Of a DNA stretch of 64,000 nt, positions 1 through 9,115 are shown piece after piece. The stretch's first letter is position 1. Each line of letters opens with the position of its first letter. The stretch spans positions 2,480,001 through 2,544,000 of the forward strand of contig NZ_JAGPYQ010000001.1 of the NCBI RefSeq assembly GCF_018070025.1, read 5' to 3'. Origin of the DNA: Streptomyces liliiviolaceus. Lineage in GTDB: Bacteria > Actinomycetota > Actinomycetes > Streptomycetales > Streptomycetaceae. The notes beneath the pieces were generated by a model. That model saw only the letters and a list, made by a program, of their open reading frames with translations. It made no database searches and had not been told where the DNA came from. Position numbers and translations under genes: made by a program.

Positions 1-2
1 AC

Positions 3-977
3 CCCTCCAGCTGGGAGATGTGCACCATCGGCGGCAACATCGGCACGGCCTCGGGCGGCCTGTGCTGTGTGAAGTACGGAGTGACGGCCGAGTACGTCCT
101 CGGCCTGGACGTCGTCCTCGCGGACGGCCGCCTGATGTCGACCGGCCGCCGCACCGCGAAGGGCGTCGCGGGATACGACCTGACGCGCCTGTTCGTCGGC
201 TCGGAGGGCTCACTCGGCATCGTCGTACGGGCCACGCTCGCCCTGAAACCCCAACCGCCCCAACAGCTCGTCCTGGCGGCGGAGTTCCCCTCCGGGGCGG
301 CGGCCTGCGACGCGGTCTGCCGGATCATGGAGGGCGGACATGTGCCGTCCCTCCTCGAACTGATGGATCGCACCACGGTGAAGGCCGTCAACGACATGGC
401 GCACATGGGCCTCCCGGAGAGCACCGAGGCCCTGCTCCTCGCCGCCTTCGACACCCACGACCCCGCCGCGGACCTCGCCGCGGTCGGCGCGCTGTGCGAG
501 GCGGCGGGCGCCACCCAGGTCGTACCGGCGGAGGACGCGGCCGAGTCGGAACTGCTGCTCCAGGCCCGCCGGCTGTCCCTCACGGGCCTTGAGGCGGTCA
601 AGGGCACGACGATGATCGACGACGTGTGCGTCCCGCGCTCCAGGCTCGCCGAGATGCTCGAAGGCGTCGACCGGATCGCCGAGAAGTACCGGCTGACCAT
701 CGGCGTCGTGGCCCACGCGGGCGACGGCAACACCCACCCGACCGTCTGCTTCGACGCGAGCGACCCCGACGAGTCCCGGCGCGCCCGCGAGTCCTTCGAC
801 GAGATCATGGCCCTCGGCCTGGAACTCGGCGGCACGATCACCGGCGAGCACGGCGTGGGCGTCCTCAAGAAGGAGTGGCTGGCCCGCGAGATCGGCCCGG
901 TCGGCGTCGAGATGCAACGGGCGGTGAAAACAGCTTTCGACCCCCTGGGCATCCTGAACCCGGGAAAACTCTTCTGA
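3..977 (+). CDS. FAD-linked oxidase, C-terminal part (glycolate/D-lactate dehydrogenase type)
   Basis: The reading frame is open from the first bases of the window, so the true start lies upstream and only the end of the FAD-binding domain plus the C-terminal domain are present. The visible part begins within the FAD-binding fold (GGNIGTASGG, then VGSEGSLGIV). It ends with the signatures of the FAD-oxidase C-terminal domain, HAGDGNTHP and GEHGVGVLK. The family oxidises 2-hydroxy acids such as glycolate or D-lactate and passes electrons to a quinone or cytochrome; the exact substrate cannot be read here. The visible part has no iron-sulfur cluster motif. The gene ends about 50 bases before the convergent ssgG. 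Confidence 0.9.
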   Translation, partial: PSSWEMCTIGGNIGTASGGLCCVKYGVTAEYVLGLDVVLADGRLMSTGRRTAKGVAGYDLTRLFVGSEGSLGIVVRATLALKPQPPQQLVLAAEFPSGAAACDAVCRIMEGGHVPSLLELMDRTTVKAVNDMAHMGLPESTEALLLAAFDTHDPAADLAAVGALCEAAGATQVVPAEDAAESELLLQARRLSLTGLEAVKGTTMIDDVCVPRSRLAEMLEGVDRIAEKYRLTIGVVAHAGDGNTHPTVCFDASDPDESRRARESFDEIMALGLELGGTITGEHGVGVLKKEWLAREIGPVGVEMQRAVKTAFDPLGILNPGKLF

Positions 978-1025
978 CGGAACTCTCCCCCTCCCGTCCC
1001 TCTCCCCTCTCCTCTCTCCCCTCTC

Positions 1026-1574
1026 TCACTCCCCGTCCTCGGACTCGTCGGAGGGCCACGGGTCGCTCAGCCACAGATCGTCGGCCGGGGCCGGCGCGAG
1101 CAGCTCGGCGAGGCCGTCGTCGAGACCGAGCCGAGCGGCCTCGGTGCCCGGCGGGACCGCCCGCAGCGTGCGCTCCAGCCACGCCGACACCTGCGCGGCG
1201 GGTGCTTCCAGCAGGGCGTCCCCGTCGGGCGAACTCAGCGCCATCAGGACGACGCCCCGCCCGCCGACCTTCGTCGGCCACGCCCGCACATCCCCGTGCC
1301 CGCACGGCCGGAACACCCCCTCGACGAGCAGTTCCCGCGCGAAGGTCCAGCTGACGGGGTGGTCGCTGCCGATGTGGAAGGTGACGTGGACGGCGTACGG
1401 ATCGTCGCTGCGGTAACTCAGCCGAGCCGGCACGGGGATGCTGCGTTCGGGGGACAGCACCAGCTTGAGCTCCAGCTCCCGTTCCACCACGGTCGTGTCG
1501 CTGTCCCTGTCCCTGTCGCGGTCTCTGCCGCCGTTCCGGCCGTCGTTCAGATCGTTGTTCACGTCGTTGCTCAT
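1026..1574 (-). CDS. ssgG: SsgA-like sporulation and cell-division protein, probably SsgG
   Basis: A 182-residue protein whose central part matches the SsgA-like family, which is restricted to morphologically complex actinomycetes. Typical features are VPARLSYRSDDPYAVHVTFH, then FARELLVEGV, then the ALSSPDGDALLEAP stretch. Family members steer septum placement and peptidoglycan remodelling during sporulation, and SsgG helps localise septa. The assignment to SsgG rests on family similarity plus remembered synteny with S. coelicolor SCO2924, which also lies between an FAD oxidase and RDD proteins. It has a charged, repetitive DR/DN-rich N-terminus (about residues 8-27) and an acidic C-terminal tail, which makes it longer than the roughly 137-residue SsgB. 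The start is ATG at 1574. Confidence 0.85.
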   Translation of the reverse strand: MSNDVNNDLNDGRNGGRDRDRDRDSDTTVVERELELKLVLSPERSIPVPARLSYRSDDPYAVHVTFHIGSDHPVSWTFARELLVEGVFRPCGHGDVRAWPTKVGGRGVVLMALSSPDGDALLEAPAAQVSAWLERTLRAVPPGTEAARLGLDDGLAELLAPAPADDLWLSDPWPSDESEDGE

Positions 1575-1838
1575 ACGGTCCGCTTCCTCTCGCGTGCGGG
1601 ACCCGAGGAGCGGGCCCGTACGAGTGGAGAGGCCGTGCGGGCCCCAGCATTACGCCGGTTCGGAGAACTTTTTTCGCGGGGTCCCCGGACCGTCACGCGT
1701 ATACCGCGCGGAGGCCGGAAAAGGTGGGGGAACCGCGCTCGAAGGGGGTAGGTACACCAGGAGCGGCAGTGGCGGTTGCGCCCGTCTGATAAATGTGGAC
1801 GCTCAACACGACCCCCGAGCAGATACGGGACGACGGAC

Positions 1839-3482
1839 ATGAGCGCCCCAACCCCGGCCCCCGGCGACGACAGGCCCCGCGAGGGGTACTACCCGGACCC
1901 GTCCATTCCTGGATATGTCCGGTACTGGAACGGCGCCGCATGGGTGCCGGGCACCAGCCGGCCGGCGCCCGGCGGCGACCCGGCAGCCTCGGCCGCCGCG
2001 CCCGCCCCGGCCGCGAACGCGCAGCCCGCACCCGTGTCCACGGAGGAGACGGGCCCGCACTTCTTCGACGAGGACCCGCCCGCCGCGGGCCCGTCGGCCG
2101 CCGCGGGCCCGTCGCCCGCCGAGGCCCAGCACGGCAGCCGCCCCGAACCGGCCACCGCGTGGGGCGCCGACCGCTCCCGGCAGACCGGCTTCGGCGGCGA
2201 TCCGGACCGCCGGGTCCGCTGGGGTTCACCGGACCCGCGCGTACCGTCGGAGCCCGCACAGCCCGCACAGCCCGCGCAGTCCGCACAGCCGGCCCAGCCC
2301 ACGCCGCAGGCACAGGCCGCGGCACCGCAGCCCCAGCCCGCACCCCCGGTCCAGCCCGCCGCGCAGCCCGACGGCAGGTCGGACCACACGGACGGCACGG
2401 CCACGTTCCACGGGGCCGACTCCGAGAGGGACCCCGGGGCGCCCACGCCTCCTCCCTCCGGCGGCACGGTGGTCTTCCGCAGGCCCACGGGTCCGGTACG
2501 CCCCACGGGTGCCGCCGGTGCGGCGGGCGCCGCGGGCACCGCGGGATCGGCCGGTGCCATGGGTGCCGGGCGCGCGCATGTCGCGGGCGCGGGGGCCGCC
2601 TCCTCCGGCGTCCCCGGCTCCCGCGAACCCCTCGCCGCCGAGGGCACGATGAGCTTCAGGCGGACGTCGCAGAAGGCAGGACAGCAGCGCGGTACGCAGT
2701 CGGCCGCGGCCCAACAGCCCCTGGCCGCGGCCCAGCCCGCGGCCCCGGCGCAGCCGTCCCCCGCCGCCCCGGCCCCGGCCCCGCAGCAGCAGTCCACCCC
2801 CACCGTCCCCCCGCAGGCCGTTTCCCCACAGCCGGCCACCCCGCAGGCGCAGGCGCCGATGAGCGCGGGTCCCGGCGGCGGACAGCCCTCCTGGGCCCAG
2901 CAGGTGCACCGGCTGGCCGGGCCGGACGAGGACCAGCCCGTCGTGCCGTGGAAGCCGGTGCGGGAGGACCCGTTCCAGTCGGTCGTCCGCTCCCAGGCCG
3001 AGGCGCGTCCGGCGGGGCTCGGGAAGCGGTTCGCCGCCCGGCTCCTGGACACGCTCGTGCTGGCCGCGGTCACCGGCGCGGCCGCGGTGCCGCTGGGCAC
3101 CCGGGCGATGGACCACGTCAACGAGAAGATCGACGCGGCCAAGCTCTCCGGCGAGACGGTCACGGTGTGGCTGCTGGACGGCACGACCGCCCTCTACCTC
3201 GGCATCGTCCTCGCCGTCCTGATCGTCTTCGGCGTCCTCTACGAGGCGCTGCCCAACGCCAAGTGGGGCCGCACCCTCGGCAAGAAGCTGTTCGGCCTCC
3301 AGGTACGGGACATCGAGGGCGGCGACCCGCCGTCGTTCGGCCTGGCCCTGCGCCGCTGGCTCGTCTACAGCGTCCCGTGCCTTCTCGGCATCGGTGTCGT
3401 GGGTGTCGTGTGGGGTCTGTTCGACCGCCCGTGGCGTCAGTGCTGGCACGACAAGGCGGCCCATACGTTCGTCGCGGGCTGA
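1839..3482 (+). CDS. Large RDD-family membrane protein with DUF2510 N-terminus and Pro/Ala/Gln-rich linker
   Basis: The ATG at 1839 is chosen because the protein then opens with a DUF2510-like motif (GYYPDPSIPGYVRYWNG, residues about 14-30), as is usual for this family. About 350 residues of low-complexity Pro/Ala/Gln/Gly sequence follow, then an RDD domain from about residue 390 to the end of the 547 residues. The RDD part shows GKRFAARLLDTLVL, a central hydrophobic segment, GRTLGKKLFGLQV, and a terminal WHDKAAHTFV. RDD proteins are polytopic membrane proteins of mostly unknown role; some transport ions. The next gene is a shorter RDD paralogue in the same direction, so the pair may act together. 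Confidence 0.85.
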   Translation: MSAPTPAPGDDRPREGYYPDPSIPGYVRYWNGAAWVPGTSRPAPGGDPAASAAAPAPAANAQPAPVSTEETGPHFFDEDPPAAGPSAAAGPSPAEAQHGSRPEPATAWGADRSRQTGFGGDPDRRVRWGSPDPRVPSEPAQPAQPAQSAQPAQPTPQAQAAAPQPQPAPPVQPAAQPDGRSDHTDGTATFHGADSERDPGAPTPPPSGGTVVFRRPTGPVRPTGAAGAAGAAGTAGSAGAMGAGRAHVAGAGAASSGVPGSREPLAAEGTMSFRRTSQKAGQQRGTQSAAAQQPLAAAQPAAPAQPSPAAPAPAPQQQSTPTVPPQAVSPQPATPQAQAPMSAGPGGGQPSWAQQVHRLAGPDEDQPVVPWKPVREDPFQSVVRSQAEARPAGLGKRFAARLLDTLVLAAVTGAAAVPLGTRAMDHVNEKIDAAKLSGETVTVWLLDGTTALYLGIVLAVLIVFGVLYEALPNAKWGRTLGKKLFGLQVRDIEGGDPPSFGLALRRWLVYSVPCLLGIGVVGVVWGLFDRPWRQCWHDKAAHTFVAG

Positions 3483-3591
3483 CGGCACCCGGCGGCCGTA
3501 CCGGAGGACCGTTCCGGACGGCCGCTGCGGCGGATACCCCGGACGGCCGCCACCCGTTGCGAGGCCGTGGGGTTCGCGTTCCACTCTGGAC

Positions 3592-4293
3592 ATGACCACC
3601 GAGCCGCCGCCCCCTCCGGACGACGATCCGTTCAAGAAGCCGCCGGACGAGGACCCGTTCAAGAAGCAGCCGCCGCCTCAGCAGTCTCAGCCGCCGCAGC
3701 CGCCACCCGGTCAGAGCGGTGGCTCCCCGTACGGCGCCACCCCGCCCCCGCCACCGCCCCCGCCCTACGGTGGCGGTCAGCATCCCTACGGCGGTGGCCA
3801 GGACCCGTACGGCGGCGGCCCGTACACCAACGATCCGCTCGCCGGGATGCCGCCGCTCGCCGACAGCGGCAAGCGCGTCCTCGCGAGGATCATCGACATG
3901 ATCCTCGTCATCATCGTGGTGTGGCTGCTGACCTGGGGCTTCGGTGTCAACGAGTACGACGTGGACACGGACAAGATCGAGTACGGCAAGTCCTTCGGGC
4001 AGTCGCTGATCGCCCTGCTGCTCTACGTCGGGTACGACACCTTCCTGACCACCAGGTCGGGGCAGACCCTCGGCAAGAAGTGGCTGCATCTGCGGGTGGC
4101 GAACCTCGACAACGGCTCCACGCCGTCCGTGCAGACCTCGCTGGTCCGCGCGCTGGTGCTGTGGGTGCCGTTCGCGTTCTGCTGCGCATGCGTCTGGACC
4201 GCCATCGCGGGCGGCTGGAGTTTCTTCGACAAGCCGTACAAGCAGGGGCTGCACGACAAGGCCGCCAAGACCGTGGTGGTCAGCACCGGCTGA
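3592..4293 (+). CDS. RDD-family membrane protein with proline-rich N-terminus
   Basis: A 233-residue paralogue of the preceding gene. The ATG at 3592 gives a proline-rich start with two copies of a DDPFKK-type motif, followed by Pro/Gly/Tyr repeats to about residue 85. The RDD domain then shows GKRVLARIIDMILVIIVVW, SGQTLGKKWLHLRV and a final LHDKAAKTVV. Three hydrophobic segments are visible, consistent with a small polytopic membrane protein with a cytoplasmic disordered head. The gene lies 109 bases downstream of the larger RDD gene, so the two may be co-transcribed. Function unknown. Confidence 0.85.
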   Translation: MTTEPPPPPDDDPFKKPPDEDPFKKQPPPQQSQPPQPPPGQSGGSPYGATPPPPPPPPYGGGQHPYGGGQDPYGGGPYTNDPLAGMPPLADSGKRVLARIIDMILVIIVVWLLTWGFGVNEYDVDTDKIEYGKSFGQSLIALLLYVGYDTFLTTRSGQTLGKKWLHLRVANLDNGSTPSVQTSLVRALVLWVPFAFCCACVWTAIAGGWSFFDKPYKQGLHDKAAKTVVVSTG

Positions 4294-4387
4294 ACCGCCC
4301 GCCGGCGAACGGCGGGCGGCAGCGCGGAACAGCGAGGTCGGTCCGGGACGGGCCGCGCGGACCGGGTCCGTCCGGACGGAAGCGGAC

Positions 4388-4693
4388 TCAGGCGCGTTCG
4401 CGTACCGGCTCGGACGCGCTCGCGGCGGCGACGGTCTCGCGCCGGGCCGAGAGCCGCGGTTCCGGAACGCGCCGGTCCGTCACGGCGGTGCGTGAGGGAG
4501 CGGCGGCCGCGGTCGCGGCGGGCTTCGGTGCGGGAACCGTCATGGCCACGAGGAGACCGAGCACGAGGGCGGAGAGCGCGATGATCACGACTCCCAGGCC
4601 CGAACTCGTCTGCGACAGCAGCAGCATGGCGAGCGTGGAGAAGAGCACGGTGCAGGAACCGTAGGCGAGCTGTGCGGCGGTCGGACGAGGCAT
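4388..4693 (-). CDS. Small membrane protein of unknown function
   Basis: A 101-residue protein from ATG 4693, with a GAGGA ribosome binding site about 10 bases upstream. The frame stays open further upstream, but that extension lacks protein-like character. Two hydrophobic helices are visible (residues about 9-30 and 33-53), followed by an Ala/Pro/Arg-rich cytoplasmic-type tail. It resembles the small two-helix membrane proteins common in Streptomyces, without a recognised domain. It converges on the RDD genes. Confidence 0.7.
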   Translation of the reverse strand: MPRPTAAQLAYGSCTVLFSTLAMLLLSQTSSGLGVVIIALSALVLGLLVAMTVPAPKPAATAAAAPSRTAVTDRRVPEPRLSARRETVAAASASEPVRERA

Positions 4694-5160
4694 GGCAGTT
4701 CCGTCCTCGGGGTGGGGGTCTCCCCCCGGTGCCTCTCGCATGGGGGAGGTGCGAATAAGAAGCAAGGCTGCGACAACGGTGTCGCTTGGCAAAACACCGG
4801 AAATCCGGCGCGCCGCCAACCGACTCTATTGGCCTGTCTGCCCGAGGGGAACGAGCAGTAAGCGTGACCTAACCCACGGTGCCGGTGCACAGGGGGCGCA
4901 CGGAATCATGGCTTCTGCCAACCCCTCTTTCGAACGCGCCTGTTGAGCGGTACACGGATCTGAGTGAGCGGACCGGTAGCGGAACGCGACCCCGGGCCGG
5001 CGAACGCATAGCTCACTTGATCTGTCCAAGTCAAGGTCTGTCTTTTCTCCTTCAACTCCGATCGAATGTCGTCACTTGTGACGCGCATAGAGCGCGCGCG
5101 GACTCCATAACCTGGACACCCTCCTTCCGCGCGCCCGGGCGTGAGGGAGGACTGCATCAA
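4694..5160. other. Intergenic region between divergent genes
   Basis: About 470 bases between the small membrane protein (minus strand) and the secreted protease (plus strand). It must hold both promoters. The only clear element is the GGGAGG ribosome binding site at about 5145-5151 for the protease. I see no convincing RNA gene, repeat or additional coding region. Confidence 0.6.
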
Positions 5161-7509
5161 GTGACCAGCAGACCATGGACGTTCAGAGCAGCCGCAGTGG
5201 GTGTCGCGCTCACCGCGGCAGCCGCCACGTTCTCGACCTTCGCGGTGGCGCAGGCCGCCGACGCCGGCGACCAGCCGGCCGCGGCCGCGAACCGGCAGGA
5301 CCCGGCACGCGCCGGGGACGACGCCGAGCACGAGCACGACCTGAAGGGGCCCCTGACCGACCGTCAGGAAGCCCAGCGCGAGGAGGCCCTCAAGCGGGTC
5401 ATCTCCGGTGACGCCAAGGCCGTCAAGCGCGGCGGTTCGCAGGTCGTGAAGCTCCAGAACGGCAAGTACGTGGAGCTCGGCCGGGAGAAGACCGACGAGA
5501 TCTTCACGATCCTCGTCGAGTTCGGCGACAAGGTGGACAGCCGCTACGGCGGCACCCCCGGACCGCTGCACAACCAGATAGCCGAGCCGGACCGTGCCGA
5601 GGACAACAGCACGGACTGGAAGGCGGACTACAACACCAAGCACTACCAGGACCTCTACTTCGGCACCGGCAAGGGTGTCGAGTCGATGAAGAAGTACTAC
5701 GAGAAGCAGTCCTCGGGCCGCTACTCCATCGACGGCACGGTCTCCGACTGGGTCAAGGTGCCCTACAACGAGGCCCGCTACGGCTCCAACAAGTGCGACC
5801 CCGACACCTGCGCGTGGAACGCCGTCGCCGACGGTGTCACCGCCTGGGTCGACGCCCAGAAGGCGGCCGGCAAGTCCGACGCCGACATCAAGTCCACGCT
5901 GTCCGCCTACGACAAGTGGGACCGCAACGACTTCGACGGCGACGGCGACTTCAACGAGCCCGACGGCTACATCGACCACTTCCAGATCGTGCACGCCGGT
6001 GAGGACGAGTCCGCGGGCGGCGGCGCCCAGGGCGAGGACGCCATCTGGGCCCACCGCTGGTACGCGTTCGGCACCGACGCCGGCGCCACCGGCCCCACGG
6101 GCAACAAGATGGGCGGCGCCCAGATCGGCGACTCCGGCATCTGGGTCGGCGACTACACGATCCAGCCGGAGAACGGCGGACTCGGCGTCTTCGCCCACGA
6201 GTACGGCCACGACCTCGGCCTGCCGGACCACTACGACACGACCAACACGGCGGAGAACTCCACCGCGTTCTGGACGCTGATGTCCTCCGGCTCGTGGCTC
6301 GGCACCGGCAAGAACGCCATCGGCGACCTGCCCGGCGACATGACCGCCTGGGACAAGCTCCAGCTCGGCTGGCTGAAGTACGACACGGCGAAGGCCGCGA
6401 AGCGCTCCACCCACACGCTGGGCGTGGCCGAGTACAACACCAAGAGGGCCCAGGCGCTGGTGGTCGAACTGCCGAAGAAGGCGGTCACCACCGAGGTCGT
6501 CCCCCCGGCGCAGGGCGCCACCCAGTGGTGGAGCGGCAGCGGGAACAACCTCAAGAACACGCTGACCCGTTCCGTGGACCTCACGGGCAAGTCGGCGGCG
6601 ACGCTGACCCTCGACGGGTACTACGACATCGAGACGGACTTCGACTACCTCTACACCGAGGTCTCCACCGACGGCGGCGCCAAGTGGACCGCCATCGACG
6701 GAACGGTCGACGGCCAGGCGATCCCGCGTGACGCCAGCGGCAGCCCCGCGCTGACCGGCACGTCGGCCGCGTACACGAAGCTGTCGTACCCGCTCGACGC
6801 CTACGCGGGCCAGAAGTTCGACCTGCGCTTCCGCTACTCCACCGACGGCGGCGTGGCCCAGAAGGGCTTCGCGGCGGACCGCATCACCGTCACCGCCGAC
6901 GGCTCCGCGGTCTTCTCGGACGACGCCGAGACCGCCGACGCGGCGTGGAAGGCCACCGGCTTCTCCCGTATCGGCGCGTCCTTCACCAACGACTACGCGC
7001 AGTACTACATCGCGGAGAACCGCCAGTACGTGTCGTACGACAAGACCCTCAAGGTCGGCCCGTACAACTTCGGCTTCGCGTCCACGCGTCCGTCCTGGGT
7101 GGAGCACTTCCCGTACCAGAACGGTCTGTTGATCTGGAAGTGGGACACCTCCCAGCGCGACAACAACGTCAGCCAGCACAAGGGCACCGGCCTGCTGCTG
7201 CCGGTGGACGCGCACCCGACGGCGCTGAAGTGGGCCGACGGCACGCTGATGCGCAACCGCATCCAGTCCTACGACTCGCCGTTCAGCTCGTACCGGACGG
7301 ACGGTCTCACGCTGCACAAGGCGGACGTCGCGACGAAGATCAAGTCGCAGCCGGGCAACCGGGTCTTCAACGACCGCACGAACACGTACTACGACCCGGC
7401 CAACCCGACCGGGGGTGTCAAGATCACTGACACCAACACGAAGATCGCGATCGTCAAGGAGCCCCGCGATGGCTCGACGATCACCGTGAAGGTCTCCGCC
7501 GCGAAGTAA
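5161..7509 (+). CDS. Secreted M6-family (immune inhibitor A-like) metalloprotease
   Basis: The GTG at 5161 is preceded by a strong GGGAGG site. The 782-residue product begins with a Sec signal peptide (TSRPWTF, then a hydrophobic Ala/Val/Thr stretch ending near AQAADA). A propeptide-like charged region follows, then the M6 peptidase domain with the zinc site HEYGHDLGLPDHYD (H346, E347, H350). The C-terminal half matches the immune inhibitor A layout, with a carbohydrate-binding-like region (STDGGAKWTAIDG). These are secreted zinc proteases that degrade extracellular proteins. The gene stands alone, with its own terminator. Synteny suggests the SCO2920 secreted protease. Confidence 0.93.
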   Translation: MTSRPWTFRAAAVGVALTAAAATFSTFAVAQAADAGDQPAAAANRQDPARAGDDAEHEHDLKGPLTDRQEAQREEALKRVISGDAKAVKRGGSQVVKLQNGKYVELGREKTDEIFTILVEFGDKVDSRYGGTPGPLHNQIAEPDRAEDNSTDWKADYNTKHYQDLYFGTGKGVESMKKYYEKQSSGRYSIDGTVSDWVKVPYNEARYGSNKCDPDTCAWNAVADGVTAWVDAQKAAGKSDADIKSTLSAYDKWDRNDFDGDGDFNEPDGYIDHFQIVHAGEDESAGGGAQGEDAIWAHRWYAFGTDAGATGPTGNKMGGAQIGDSGIWVGDYTIQPENGGLGVFAHEYGHDLGLPDHYDTTNTAENSTAFWTLMSSGSWLGTGKNAIGDLPGDMTAWDKLQLGWLKYDTAKAAKRSTHTLGVAEYNTKRAQALVVELPKKAVTTEVVPPAQGATQWWSGSGNNLKNTLTRSVDLTGKSAATLTLDGYYDIETDFDYLYTEVSTDGGAKWTAIDGTVDGQAIPRDASGSPALTGTSAAYTKLSYPLDAYAGQKFDLRFRYSTDGGVAQKGFAADRITVTADGSAVFSDDAETADAAWKATGFSRIGASFTNDYAQYYIAENRQYVSYDKTLKVGPYNFGFASTRPSWVEHFPYQNGLLIWKWDTSQRDNNVSQHKGTGLLLPVDAHPTALKWADGTLMRNRIQSYDSPFSSYRTDGLTLHKADVATKIKSQPGNRVFNDRTNTYYDPANPTGGVKITDTNTKIAIVKEPRDGSTITVKVSAAK

Positions 7510-7537
7510 TAAGAGACGTTTACGCAGGTCAAACCAT

Positions 7538-7573
7538 GATCGGCCGCGACCCCCTGGCGGGTCGCGGCCGATC
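7538..7573 (+). terminator. Rho-independent-type hairpin after the M6 protease
   Basis: A 15-bp GC-rich inverted repeat (7538-7552 with 7559-7573) with a six-base loop, followed by GTGTTTA. It lies about 30 bases past the protease stop. Confidence 0.8.
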
Positions 7574-7633
7574 GTGTTTAGGTGCGTCCTGTGACTCTCT
7601 TATTGACACCGGATCTCGCGGGGGTATGACCGA

Positions 7634-7966
7634 ATGGCCGCAGGAGGCTTCTGCAAGCTGCCGAACGGCACTGTCGTGGTGGCGTTGAACCTGCCCCGGC
7701 CGCTCGCCGCGGGCACCGGTTCGGTGCGGGTGCTGGTGCATGCGCACAACCGCGCCCGCGCGCTGACGCGGCTGCGCAACCTGGGGTTGCGGGCGGTGTA
7801 TCTGCGCGGCAACGGGCAGCCTCCTACGCCGGACGAGGTCACGGCCGTCCTGCACCATCCCGACGGGCTCATATGGCGCACGGCGCCGGGGGTGGACGCG
7901 CTGGCGTCGGAGCTCTGGCATCCGATCCGCACGCTGATACGCCGCCCTGCGGCGCCGACGCCGTAG
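7634..7966 (+). CDS. Small protein of unknown function
   Basis: A 110-residue frame with GC-rich third positions, starting at ATG 7634. The sequence reads like a soluble alpha/beta protein (GTVVVALNLPRP, VRVLVHAHNRARALTRLRNLG, TPDEVTAVL). I see no known motif, signal peptide or membrane helix. Its 3' end runs into the repeat region that starts 13 bases after the stop. It could be a conserved Streptomyces hypothetical; the family is not recognised. Confidence 0.6.
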   Translation: MAAGGFCKLPNGTVVVALNLPRPLAAGTGSVRVLVHAHNRARALTRLRNLGLRAVYLRGNGQPPTPDEVTAVLHHPDGLIWRTAPGVDALASELWHPIRTLIRRPAAPTP

Positions 7967-7978
7967 GCGCGCCCCGTC

Positions 7979-8305
7979 AGGGGCGCGGGGAACTGCGCGG
8001 CCGACCACGACGCGCCTGCGGCGGGCTGACGGCGTGCTGTTGCGGGTGTACGTATCGGCTGCGTCGGCCTGGGCCCCATAAGGGGCGCGGGGAACTGCGC
8101 GGCCGGCCACGACGTGCCTGCGGCGTGACGACGGCGTGCTGTTGCGGGTGTACGTGTCGGCTGCGTCGGCCTGGGCCCCGTAAGGGGCGCGGGGAACTGC
8201 GCGGCCGGCCACGACGCGCCTGCGGCGGGACGACGGCGTGCTGCGGGAGCGTATGTCGGCTGCGGGCCGGTGGGGGCTTGTCGCGCAGTTCCCCGCGCCC
8301 CTTAC
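7979..8305. repeat. 102-bp tandem repeat built on the GCGCGGGGAACTGCGC palindrome, plus inverted copy
   Basis: Two full units (7979-8080, 8081-8182) and a third partial unit (8183 to about 8260) repeat with a period of 102 bases and only a handful of differences. Each starts with AGGGGCGCGGGGAACTGCGC. An inverted copy of the core follows at 8280-8302, next to the end of pncA. The open frames across this stretch are by-products of the repeat. Confidence 0.9.
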
Positions 8306-8315
8306 GGGGCCCGGG

Positions 8316-8900
8316 TCAGACCACCGGTTTGCCGGAGAGTTCTACGCCTGCCTCTCGGAGCGTGTCCAGGGCCTGGGTCGTGGTGTCGGGGGCCACCCCG
8401 GCCGTGAGGTCGAGCAGGACCTGCGTGCGGAAACCCTCCCGCGCCGCGTCCAGGGCCGTCGCCTTCACGCAGTGGTCCGTGGCGATGCCCACGACGTCGA
8501 CCTCGGTGATCTCCCGCGTACGCAGCCAGTCGCCCAGCGAGACGCCGTTCTCGTCGGCGCCCTCGAAGCCGCTGTACGCCGCCGAGTACGCGCCCTTGTC
8601 GAACACGGCGTCGATCGCGCCGGAGGCGACCGCCGGAGCGAAGTTCGGGTGGAAGCCCACCCCCTCCGTGCCGGCCACGCAGTGCGCGGGCCAGGAGTGC
8701 ACGTAGTCGGGGTTGTCCGCGAAGTGGCCCCCGGGAGCGATGTGGTGGTCGCGGGTCGCCACCACGTGGCGGTAGCCGGCCGGGGCCTGCCCGATCAGCT
8801 CCGTGATCGCGGCGGCCACGTCCGCCCCGCCGGACACCGCGAGACTGCCTCCCTCGCAGAAGTCGTTCTGGACGTCTACGACGATCAGGGCGCGGCGCAT
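8316..8900 (-). CDS. pncA: Nicotinamidase (isochorismatase-like hydrolase)
   Basis: A 194-residue cysteine hydrolase that converts nicotinamide to nicotinate for NAD salvage. The catalytic triad is visible as D9 (LIVVDVQNDF), K102 (FDKGAYSAAYSGF) and C144 (GIATDHCVKAT). The metal-site residues D51 and H53 sit in TRDHH. Length and motif order match bacterial PncA. The neighbouring same-strand gene pncB supplies the next salvage step, using the nicotinate produced here. The two are separated by about 215 bases containing a repeat copy, so they may or may not share a transcript. Confidence 0.95.
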   Translation of the reverse strand: MRRALIVVDVQNDFCEGGSLAVSGGADVAAAITELIGQAPAGYRHVVATRDHHIAPGGHFADNPDYVHSWPAHCVAGTEGVGFHPNFAPAVASGAIDAVFDKGAYSAAYSGFEGADENGVSLGDWLRTREITEVDVVGIATDHCVKATALDAAREGFRTQVLLDLTAGVAPDTTTQALDTLREAGVELSGKPVV

Positions 8901-8972
8901 GGCGGTGTCCTTCGGCTCGGCACCGGCGCTCCGCGGGGGAGGCCGGTTGATGGTGTGCGGGTCGGTGGGGGC

Positions 8973-9004
8973 TTGTCGCGCAGTTCCCCGCGCCCCTTCA
9001 GGGC
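8973..9004. repeat. Copy of the Streptomyces GCGCAGTTCCCCGCGCCCC repeat
   Basis: A single inverted-orientation copy of the same palindromic intergenic repeat found at 7979-8305, 32775-33060, 36089-36350 and 62337-62410. It lies in the gap between pncB and pncA. Confidence 0.85.
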
Positions 9005-9115
9005 GCGTTGTCCGTGCGACCGAGCCTGACGCGGGCGTTGCCGTGCCCTTTCCCGGCTTGCCGCCCGTTCACTCCCGTACGGGCCCGGGCCGTGGGCCGG
9101 CCGGGCCCGTGGGTC

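Noticed and set aside
4906..7317. An 803-codon minus-strand frame under the M6 protease
   Set aside because: Shadow of a high-GC gene; composition is Val/Arg/Gly/Leu without any domain, while the plus frame has a signal peptide and HEYGH site.
7873..8706. Open frame through the 102-bp tandem repeat
   Set aside because: Periodic translation of repeat DNA, antisense to pncA in its second half.
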